A stretch of DNA of 11,671 bases, taken from NCBI GenBank assembly GCA_037719575.1, contig JBBJMF010000093.1:1-11671 (forward strand), written 5' to 3'. The notes below the pieces were generated by a model. That model did no database searches, was not told the DNA's origin, and saw only the letters and a list, made by a program, of their open reading frames with translations. Position numbers and translations under genes: made by a program. Positions 1-5,444 of the stretch are shown here, one piece after another; the first letter of the stretch is position 1, and every line of letters begins with the position of its first letter. Source of the DNA: JAWWPG01 sp037719575 (GTDB lineage: Bacteria > Actinomycetota > Actinomycetes > Propionibacteriales > Nocardioidaceae).

Positions 1-67
1 GCTCGTCAAGACGGTCCGCGAGCACAGACCCGATGTGGCCCGAGGCGCCGGTGATAAGAACTCTCAT
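1..67 (-). CDS. NAD-dependent epimerase/dehydratase, N-terminal fragment (runs off left edge)
   Basis: Only the first 22 codons are in the window. Reading leftwards from ATG at 67, the protein begins MRVLITGASGHIG and continues with an amphipathic helix. This is the first beta strand, the glycine-rich NAD(P)-binding turn (GASGHIG, matching GxxGxxG) and the following helix of an extended short-chain dehydrogenase/NAD-dependent epimerase. Such proteins act on nucleotide sugars or related substrates in the cytoplasm, but the substrate cannot be told from this fragment. The ATG lies 3 nt after the TAA of the GGDEF gene and has no clear Shine-Dalgarno sequence, so it is probably translated by coupling from the same mRNA. 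Any NAD(P)-binding Rossmann protein of the SDR class remains possible. Confidence 0.72.
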   Translation of the reverse strand, partial: MRVLITGASGHIGSVLADRLDE

Positions 68-70
68 GGG

Positions 71-1492
71 TTAGATCCGAGGAACGACGTCGACGGGGAG
101 GTGCGCGCCCGCTATCCGGGCCTGGTCACGCCCGGCGGACTTCGCCTCGTAGAGCAGTTGGTCGGCTGCACTGCGAATCGTGTGCGGGTCATGGTTGTCC
201 AACAGGGCAACCCCGACGGAGATCGTCGTCCTGACCCGATGAGCGGCGCCAAGAAGTCGCTCGGCAATGGCTGTGGCCTCGACTTCGTCGCGTGCGCCGG
301 CCAGCACGGCGAACTCGTCCCCTCCGATGCGATAGACCGTGTCAGTCCCGCGTAGCTCCTCGTCTAGCTCGTCGGCAAGCGCGCGGAGCAACCGATCCCC
401 TGCCGGGTGGCCGTAGGTGTCGTTGACCACCTTGAAGTGGTCGACATCGATGAGCAGACAGGCAGTGTCCGTGACTCGCGTGCGGGCGGCGAGGGCAGCC
501 GCGGCCCCGAGTGCCTTGTCGAACGCAGCCGCGTTGTACAGGTTAGTGAGTGGGTCCTGGAGGGCGCGGAGGCTCAGCTCCGCGATCGCGGTGGCCGTGG
601 CGAGCGACGCTGCGGTCTGGGCGGCGAGGAGCTCGAGGGCTGCCCCGACGGTGAAGTCGTGGGGGACCGGCCGGATGTCCGCCGTGGTGAGCAGACCCGT
701 GACGCGGCCGCCGACGACGAGGGGCTGGACGGCAATCGACCCGACGTCGGCGCGCAACAGGAACTCGTAGCCGGACGGGATCTCTCCTCCACCGGGGAAG
801 TGCGAGGCCGTGCCGGCGTCCACCCACGAGGCGATCACCCTGAGGTCGTCGTCGGTCCAGCGCACCAACGTCTCGGCCAGGGGCCCGCTGACGCGGTGAA
901 CGGACCAGAGGCCGTCGTCTCCTGGTCCGCAGAGCGCGGCGCTCGACATCCCGGACAGCTCGATCGCCCCCTCGACGGCTCGGGCACCGATGCGCTCGAC
1001 CTCGGTGAGCGACGTCAGGGACACGACGATCCGCGCCAGCCGCTGAGACAGATGCACCGCAGGCAGCCCGCCGGCCGCCTCGATCGAGGTTGCCAGCGCC
1101 GCTGCGGCTACCTCCAGGACTCCGCGGATGTCCTCGGGCAGGGTGGTGCTCGACTCGACGTTGACCGCACCGATCACGCGGCCCCGAATGGTGACGGGGA
1201 CACAGGCCTCTGCGTTGAGCCCAGGGATGGCGGCGATGAAGTGAGGGGCGCTGGCCACGTCGGGGATGACGACTGACTCCCCGGACGCGACCACCCGGCC
1301 GATCACGCCGGTCCCGGGTGGGAAGCCGTCGACGACCTGGAAGTATCCGCGAGCTGCTAGGCATCGGAGGCGGCCGTCGACGAGAAGGTAGACGCTGGGC
1401 AGCCCGCCGTACTCCCACAGGTCGTCGACAACACCCTCGCAGGCCTCGGAGACCGTGCCCGCCGCCGAACAGCGGGGAAACCGGACATCCAT
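71..1492 (-). CDS. Soluble GAF-GAF-GGDEF diguanylate cyclase
   Basis: A 473-residue predicted diguanylate cyclase, which would condense two GTP to cyclic di-GMP. No signal peptide or membrane segment is visible, so it should be cytosolic. Residues about 12-140 look like a GAF domain (TGVIGRVVASGESVVIPDV at 61-79), residues about 150-300 like a second, more divergent GAF, and residues about 305-460 are GGDEF. Seen in the catalytic domain: LLIDVDHFK with Mg-ligand candidate D349, N357 and D366 in NDTYGHPAGD, and the signature GGDEF at 390-394. RGTD at 381-384 lies five residues before the signature and forms an RxxD inhibitory site, so product inhibition is expected. The usual NRRxF near the domain start reads NAAAF here. 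There is no EAL or HD-GYP domain. A GGGAGG at 1512-1507 lies 14 nt before the ATG, which is long; no better in-frame start is present. The signal sensed by the GAF domains is unknown. Confidence 0.9.
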   Translation of the reverse strand: MDVRFPRCSAAGTVSEACEGVVDDLWEYGGLPSVYLLVDGRLRCLAARGYFQVVDGFPPGTGVIGRVVASGESVVIPDVASAPHFIAAIPGLNAEACVPVTIRGRVIGAVNVESSTTLPEDIRGVLEVAAAALATSIEAAGGLPAVHLSQRLARIVVSLTSLTEVERIGARAVEGAIELSGMSSAALCGPGDDGLWSVHRVSGPLAETLVRWTDDDLRVIASWVDAGTASHFPGGGEIPSGYEFLLRADVGSIAVQPLVVGGRVTGLLTTADIRPVPHDFTVGAALELLAAQTAASLATATAIAELSLRALQDPLTNLYNAAAFDKALGAAAALAARTRVTDTACLLIDVDHFKVVNDTYGHPAGDRLLRALADELDEELRGTDTVYRIGGDEFAVLAGARDEVEATAIAERLLGAAHRVRTTISVGVALLDNHDPHTIRSAADQLLYEAKSAGRDQARIAGAHLPVDVVPRI

Positions 1493-1590
1493 CTCGAGTT
1501 GCTGCGCCTCCCTGCACCTTCGTCTCGGGTCGCCACGTGAGGTCGCGACAGGGTCCCCATCGTACGCCTGCGCGCGACGGGTGAATGTCG

Positions 1591-2034
1591 CTAACCACTC
1601 ACGGAGCGGCAGGGACGGTGGCGAAGCTGGTGGACGTAGTCATCTGGCGCACCAGCGGCCACGGCGGCTTCGCTGATGATCCCGAGGTAGCTGGCGGACG
1701 GGAGACCGCCCTCATGGGTGTCGAGCACGTAGAGCCAGGCCAGCTGTTCACCCTCGAGGGTCTGCACCCGCACCCGCACCCTGCGGTAGAGATCGATCTC
1801 CCACTCGTCGAGGGCGGCTTCGTCCTCGCGCCCGACGTCATACAAGCTGACGAAGACGGCCGAGTCGACCTCCTCGACCACCGTGGCCAGGGCACCGTCC
1901 CAGCCGTGCTCCTCACCGGCGAAAGTCAGCCGCCACCCGACCAACCAGCCGGTGCCACGGCCCGGTGAGTGCGGACAGCGCACCAGCATCCGGGCCGGAT
2001 CCAGGTTCGAGCCGTAGGCAGCATAGAGGACCAC
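1591..2034 (-). CDS. Gamma-glutamylcyclotransferase-like (AIG2/GGCT fold) protein
   Basis: A 147-residue small cytosolic protein of the gamma-glutamylcyclotransferase superfamily. The family-defining substrate loop is at the N terminus (YAAYGSNLD, residues 4-12). The acidic segment LDEWEIDLYRRVRV (75-88) corresponds to the LDxxEG...YxR region, with E79 the likely catalytic glutamate; the usual following glycine is I80. Known members release 5-oxoproline from gamma-glutamyl compounds. Actinobacteria usually lack glutathione, so the natural substrate is open. The start is GTG at 2034, because YxxYGSN normally begins a few residues from the N terminus. It is divergent from lpdA, with only 23 bp between the start codons. 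Downstream, 98 bp separate its TAG from the GGDEF gene, so it may share a transcript with it. Confidence 0.8.
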   Translation of the reverse strand: MVLYAAYGSNLDPARMLVRCPHSPGRGTGWLVGWRLTFAGEEHGWDGALATVVEEVDSAVFVSLYDVGREDEAALDEWEIDLYRRVRVRVQTLEGEQLAWLYVLDTHEGGLPSASYLGIISEAAVAAGAPDDYVHQLRHRPCRSVSG

Positions 2035-2057
2035 GCAGTGGAGGCTATCGTGGCCGC
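2035..2057. promoter_or_regulatory. Compact divergent start region between the GGCT-like gene and lpdA
   Basis: Two divergent genes have start codons (GTG on both strands) only 23 bp apart. Promoter elements for each must therefore lie inside the opposite coding region or the transcripts must be leaderless. A GGAGG at 2040-2044 sits 13 nt before the lpdA GTG, further than usual. No convincing -35/-10 pair is visible in either direction. Confidence 0.3.
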
Positions 2058-3443
2058 GTGACTCGCGTGGTGATCGTCGGCGGGGGGCCGGGCGGCTATG
2101 AGGCCGCGCTCGTGGCGGCCCAGCTCGGCGCCGCGGTGACGCTCGTCGACCGCGACGGGATCGGCGGCTCGGCGGTCGTCACCGACTGTGTGCCGTCGAA
2201 GACCTTGATTGCCACCGCGGAAGTGATGGCTTCGGTTCAGGGCGCGGGCGAGCTGGGCGTCCGGATGGCCGGCCACGGAGACCTCGCCGGCTCGGTGGGC
2301 GTCGATCTTGCGGTCGTCAACGCGCGAGTCAAGGCACTTGCAGCGTCTCAGTCAGACGACATCTCGCGCCGGTTGCGGGCGGAGGGGGTACGGCTGGTCG
2401 CCGGATCGGGTCGGCTCGACGAGACGGCCCAGGTGATCGCCACGACCGACCAGGGCGAGCAGCGGCTGCCCGCTGACGCTGTCCTCGTCGCCACCGGTGC
2501 CCACCCCCGCATCCTCGACTCCGCTGTCCCGGACGGCCAGCGCATCCTGACCTGGGAACAGGTCTACGACCTTGACGAGGTCCCGAGCCGTCTCGTCGTC
2601 GTCGGTTCCGGCGTGACCGGAGCCGAGTTCGCCAGCGCCTACAACGCGTTCGGCATCGACGTCGTGCTCGTCAGCAGCCGTGACCGGGTGCTGCCGGGAG
2701 AGGACGCGGACGCCGCAGCGGTGATCAAGGACGTGCTGACGCGGCGGGGGATGACGCTGCTCGGCAATGCACGCGCCTCCTCGGTGGAGCGTCATGGCGA
2801 TGTTGTCTCGGTCACCCTGACGGACGGGCGCGTCGTCGACGGCTCCCACTGCCTGCTCGCCGTCGGCTCACTCCCCAACACGGCCGGGCTCGGCCTCGAG
2901 TCAGCGGGTGTCGACCTCGACGAGGCAGGCAACATCTGTGTCGACAAGGTGTCCCGGACCACGGCACGCGGGGTGTACGCCGCGGGTGACTGCACCGGGG
3001 TGCTCATGCTCGCGTCCGTGGCAGCGATGCAAGGGCGGATCGCCATGTGGCACGCCCTGGGCGACGCCGTTGCGCCGCTGGACCTCAAGACGGTCTCGTC
3101 GAACATCTTCACCGCTCCCGAGATCGCCACTGTCGGCTGGACGCAGGAAGCCGTCGACAGCCAGGAGATCGAGGCGAACGTCGTGACGCTCCCGTTGGCG
3201 GGCAACGCGCGAGCGAAGATGCAGGGCGTGCGAGACGGGTTCGTGAAGCTCTTCTGCCGCCCTGGCACCGGCATCGTCATCGGGGGAGTCGTCGTCGCCC
3301 CTCGCGCCAGCGAGCTGATCCACCCCATCTCGGTGGCGATCGCGGAGAGGCTGACGGTCGACGAGCTTGCTCATGCCTTCACCGTCTACCCGTCGTTGTC
3401 CGGATCGATCGCCGAGGCGGCCCGCCGCCTGCATACCCGCTGA
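2058..3443 (+). CDS. lpdA: NAD(P)H-quinone dehydrogenase, LpdA family (flavoprotein disulfide reductase-like)
   Basis: A 461-residue cytosolic FAD flavoprotein. An N-terminal FAD-binding motif (VVIVGGGPGG, residues 4-13), a central NAD(P)-binding motif (VVGSGVTGAE, 181-190), the second FAD motif (AAGDCTG, 308-314) and a C-terminal dimerisation domain give the lipoamide dehydrogenase fold. It is not a lipoamide dehydrogenase. The redox CxxxxC pair has lost its first cysteine (A39, with C44 kept, in GGSAVVTDCVPSK), and the C-terminal HPTxxE catalytic dyad reads YPSLSG (Y444, G449). From memory, the mycobacterial LpdA (Rv3303c) has the same changes and is described as an NAD(P)H:quinone reductase. 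The role is probably quinone reduction or oxidative-stress defence. GTG at 2058 is chosen because the next residues enter the first beta strand directly; longer starts would run into the divergent gene. The gene ends 171 bp before the amidase gene. Confidence 0.92.
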   Translation: MTRVVIVGGGPGGYEAALVAAQLGAAVTLVDRDGIGGSAVVTDCVPSKTLIATAEVMASVQGAGELGVRMAGHGDLAGSVGVDLAVVNARVKALAASQSDDISRRLRAEGVRLVAGSGRLDETAQVIATTDQGEQRLPADAVLVATGAHPRILDSAVPDGQRILTWEQVYDLDEVPSRLVVVGSGVTGAEFASAYNAFGIDVVLVSSRDRVLPGEDADAAAVIKDVLTRRGMTLLGNARASSVERHGDVVSVTLTDGRVVDGSHCLLAVGSLPNTAGLGLESAGVDLDEAGNICVDKVSRTTARGVYAAGDCTGVLMLASVAAMQGRIAMWHALGDAVAPLDLKTVSSNIFTAPEIATVGWTQEAVDSQEIEANVVTLPLAGNARAKMQGVRDGFVKLFCRPGTGIVIGGVVVAPRASELIHPISVAIAERLTVDELAHAFTVYPSLSGSIAEAARRLHTR

Positions 3444-3453
3444 CCACTCCCTG

Positions 3454-3471
3454 AATTACACGTCGGTAATT
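3454..3471. repeat. Perfect 6-bp inverted repeat, possible operator
   Basis: AATTAC and GTAATT form a perfect inverted repeat around the 6-nt centre ACGTCG. AATTAC also recurs as a direct copy at 3468-3473. The site lies 12 bp before the TATAAG -10 candidate, where a -35 element would be, which suits a repressor or activator site. It is too AT-rich and lacks a T tract, so a Rho-independent terminator is unlikely. Confidence 0.35.
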
Positions 3472-3540
3472 ACGCGAGGGGATTATAAGAATCTCACTTT
3501 GCGGTAGCGAATCAGTCTTTTCGGTGACCATACTCCTCTC

Positions 3541-3568
3541 TGGTGCCCCAATTGCAACACCGGCACCA
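3541..3568 (+). repeat. 7-bp inverted repeat in the putative 5' UTR (hairpin candidate)
   Basis: TGGTGCC (3541-3547) and GGCACCA (3562-3568) are perfect reverse complements separated by 14 nt. As RNA this would form a GC-containing stem 46 nt before the amidase ATG. It could be a leader hairpin or a second protein-binding site. There is no T tract, so it is not a standard terminator. Confidence 0.35.
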
Positions 3569-3601
3569 TCAGTATCAGCCAGGACGATTGTCGTACCCGT
3601 T

Positions 3602-3607
3602 GAGGAG
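3602..3607 (+). promoter_or_regulatory. Ribosome binding site of the amidase gene
   Basis: GAGGAG ends 7 nt before ATG at 3615. Together with the signal peptide that begins at this ATG, it decides the start against the in-frame GTG at 3543. Confidence 0.75.
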
Positions 3608-3614
3608 CCCCTCC

Positions 3615-5444
3615 ATGCGCCGTCCATCCCGTCTGCTCGTCGTCTCGCTGACCGTGGCTCTGTCCACCAGCGGGTGGTGGCAAGGGGCAGTGGAGGCATC
3701 AACGTCTACTGGTGTCGACAAGGGCTCGGTCATGAACCTCGGCAAAGCCGCCCAGTCCTACGTGACTCACACACAGCGGAAAAAGGTGCAACCACACCCG
3801 GTGGCGCCACAGGTGCGAGATCTGGCGATTCCCCGGGTAGAACGCAGCGGTCAAGGCCTCGCCGCCTCGTCCGTGGCAGACAAGACCAGGGGCAGAGCCC
3901 CGCTCGTCGCGCATCTGCGGACCCCAGACAAGACCAGGGGCAGAGCCCCGCTCGTCGCGCATCTGCGGACCCCGCTTGCGGATGGGTCCTCCATGGTCGG
4001 TATCACGTGGAGCCGCGACGCCGACGCCACCAACATGGATCTGCAGCTGCGCAGCCGTGACAGCGCCGGCTGGACACCATGGACCACACAGGAGTTCGAC
4101 CCCGACGAGGGTCCTGCGGTGGACGAGGAAGCGGAGACCCGCGACGGGACGCCGCCAGCGTGGGTGGGCGACGCGGACGCGATCGAGATAGCGGTGTACT
4201 CCCCGACGAGCGCGCCGAGCGACATCCGGGTCGAGACCATCGACCCGGGCAGGTCGTCGTACGACGCGACCGCGACGGCCGCCACCGACAGTGCCGCCAC
4301 AGAAAGTGCCGCCATGGACAGTGATGGCACGCCGGCCATCGCCTCCCAGGGTCAAGCGAGCGCCACGAGCAGCCGCGCCGGGACGTTCCCCTCGATACCC
4401 GACATCGTGACGCGCCGACAATGGGGGGCGGACAACAGCCTCGGAGATGCGTGCTTCTCACCACGGTTCGGCACGACGTTCAAGATGGTCTTCGTCCACC
4501 ACACCGTCAACAGCAACGACTACACCAGGGCCGAGTCAGCTGCGATCGTGCGAGGCATCTACGCCTACCACACGCAGTCGCGCGGTTGGTGCGACATCGG
4601 TTACAACTTCCTCGTCGACCGCTACGGGACCATCTATGAAGGGCGGGCAGGGGGGATCCGCAAGTCGGTGCGGGGCGCACACGCCGGCGACTACAACGTG
4701 GACACGACAGGTATCTCCTTGATCGGGAGCTTCGAGACGACGACCCCGACCCGGGCGATGAAGGGCGGTCTGGTCAGCCTGATCGCGTGGCGGCTGGGCA
4801 CTGCCTACCGCGGGCCCTACGGCGGCGCGATGGTCGAGGGCAAGCACTTCGGGCGCATCGCAGGGCACCGCGACGCCATGTCGACGGCCTGTCCCGGCCA
4901 GCGGGTCTATGACTGGCTCCCGCGGCTGCGCGAGCGGGTAGGGCAGCGCCTCGGCGACTATCAGTCGACGATCGAGCAGCTGTGGCTCAGTCGCGGCGGG
5001 CCGAAGGGTTTCTTGGGCCCGGTCCGGGTGGGTGAGCGGAAGGAGCACCGAGGGCGCCACACGACGTTCCAGGACGGCCGCATCTACTCCAGCGCATCCG
5101 GCCAGTTCGTGCTCAGACCGGGCCCCATCCTGAAGCGGTACCTGAAGGCGGGGGAGACCGCGAGCCACCTGGGTTACCCGGCCAGCGGTGTGCGGTCCCC
5201 GCGCAACGGATATGCAGCGGATTTCCAAACTGGCGCCCTCCTTTGGTCCCGAGCCACCGGGAGCATCTTCCTTCCTCGTAGCGCCGTCCTCAAGAGGTAT
5301 CGCGCTGAGCACGGTGCCTTCGGTCAGCTCGGATTCCCCACGACCCGCTTGAGAACGAGCACGGACAGCGCGGTCGCGTACTTCCAGTACGGGACGATCA
5401 CCTTCAACAAGACCACCAAACGGACCAAGGTCACGTACGAATGA
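3615..5444 (+). CDS. Secreted PGRP-type N-acetylmuramoyl-L-alanine amidase with LGFP repeats
   Basis: A 609-residue secreted peptidoglycan hydrolase predicted to cut the bond between N-acetylmuramic acid and L-alanine of the stem peptide. A Sec signal peptide (residues 1-28) has a basic start, a hydrophobic core and likely cleavage after VEA. Residues about 95-212 form an uncharacterised beta-rich domain (MVGITW, GWTPWTT), then an Ala/Ser/Thr/Asp-rich linker (about 213-258). The amidase_2/PGRP domain spans about 262-445. Zinc ligands are H295 (FVHHTV), H418 (GHRD) and C426 (TACPG), with Y330 in GYNF as catalytic tyrosine; C280 and C326 may pair. LGFP repeats follow at about 460-609 (FLGPV, HLGYPASGV, QLGFPTTRL) and probably tether it to the wall. 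The stop codon overlaps the next start (ATGA). Odd points are an exact duplicated 16-residue segment (89-104 and 105-120) and a degenerate pentapeptide repeat (223-237), both outside the catalytic domain. Confidence 0.92.
   Translation: MRRPSRLLVVSLTVALSTSGWWQGAVEASTSTGVDKGSVMNLGKAAQSYVTHTQRKKVQPHPVAPQVRDLAIPRVERSGQGLAASSVADKTRGRAPLVAHLRTPDKTRGRAPLVAHLRTPLADGSSMVGITWSRDADATNMDLQLRSRDSAGWTPWTTQEFDPDEGPAVDEEAETRDGTPPAWVGDADAIEIAVYSPTSAPSDIRVETIDPGRSSYDATATAATDSAATESAAMDSDGTPAIASQGQASATSSRAGTFPSIPDIVTRRQWGADNSLGDACFSPRFGTTFKMVFVHHTVNSNDYTRAESAAIVRGIYAYHTQSRGWCDIGYNFLVDRYGTIYEGRAGGIRKSVRGAHAGDYNVDTTGISLIGSFETTTPTRAMKGGLVSLIAWRLGTAYRGPYGGAMVEGKHFGRIAGHRDAMSTACPGQRVYDWLPRLRERVGQRLGDYQSTIEQLWLSRGGPKGFLGPVRVGERKEHRGRHTTFQDGRIYSSASGQFVLRPGPILKRYLKAGETASHLGYPASGVRSPRNGYAADFQTGALLWSRATGSIFLPRSAVLKRYRAEHGAFGQLGFPTTRLRTSTDSAVAYFQYGTITFNKTTKRTKVTYE
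3877..3973 (+). repeat. Exact 48-bp tandem duplication inside the amidase gene
   Basis: Positions 3877-3924 and 3925-3972 are identical, and the match runs one base further (3973). The unit is 16 codons, so the frame is kept and DKTRGRAPLVAHLRTP appears twice in a row (residues 89-104 and 105-120). Absence of any mismatch, even at third codon positions, points to a recent event or an assembly error. Confidence 0.95.
4281..4325 (+). repeat. Degenerate 15-bp x 3 tandem repeat in the linker of the amidase gene
   Basis: Three 15-bp units (4281-4295, 4296-4310, 4311-4325) share GCCAC/TxGAxAGTGcc-like sequence and encode ATDSA, ATESA and AMDSD. They lie in the low-complexity linker between the N-terminal domain and the amidase domain, and probably arose by slippage. 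Confidence 0.7.

Larger units (their letters stand above)
3444..3614 (+). promoter_or_regulatory. AT-richer upstream region of the amidase-spoIID operon
   Basis: This 171-bp non-coding spacer is visibly richer in A and T than the surrounding genes and probably holds the operon promoter. TATAAG at 3484-3489 is the best -10 candidate, but no matching -35 is seen 16-18 bp upstream; that position is covered by an inverted repeat (3454-3471). A second inverted repeat lies at 3541-3568. If TATAAG is used, the leader would be about 120 nt, long enough for a structured 5' UTR. No classical terminator (GC stem plus T tract) follows lpdA, so readthrough from lpdA is also possible. Confidence 0.4.

Noticed and set aside
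1493..1590. Promoter or small gene between the cyclotransferase-like gene and the GGDEF gene
   Set aside because: A TACGAT hexamer near 1559-1564 on the minus strand resembles a -10 box, but no -35 lies at proper distance and no short frame has a good ribosome site.
407..1598. Long open frames on both strands over the GGDEF gene (407-1276 plus, 543-1598 minus)
   Set aside because: Composition is Arg/Gly/Pro-rich without domains, while the 71-1492 frame has GAF and GGDEF motifs.
1965..2057. Longer start for lpdA at GTG 1965
   Set aside because: It would add 31 Arg/Gly/Ser-rich residues before the FAD-binding strand and would overlap the divergent cyclotransferase-like gene by 70 bp. GTG at 2058 leads straight into TRVVIVGGGPGG.
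3454..3490. Rho-independent terminator after lpdA
   Set aside because: The inverted repeat is AT-rich, only 6 bp long, and is not followed by a T tract.
3543..3614. Longer start for the amidase at GTG 3543
   Set aside because: It would place 24 His/Gln-rich residues ahead of a clear Sec signal peptide, and GAGGAG lies 7 nt before ATG 3615.
3444..3614. Cyclic di-AMP (ydaO-type) riboswitch before the wall-hydrolase operon
   Set aside because: These riboswitches often precede actinobacterial wall hydrolases, but I could not find the conserved ydaO core sequences, and the leader is AT-richer than expected. A covariance search would settle it.
3877..3973. CRISPR array or insertion-sequence footprint
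   Set aside because: The two 48-bp copies abut with no spacer, keep the reading frame, and have no inverted ends or transposase nearby. A simple tandem duplication explains them.
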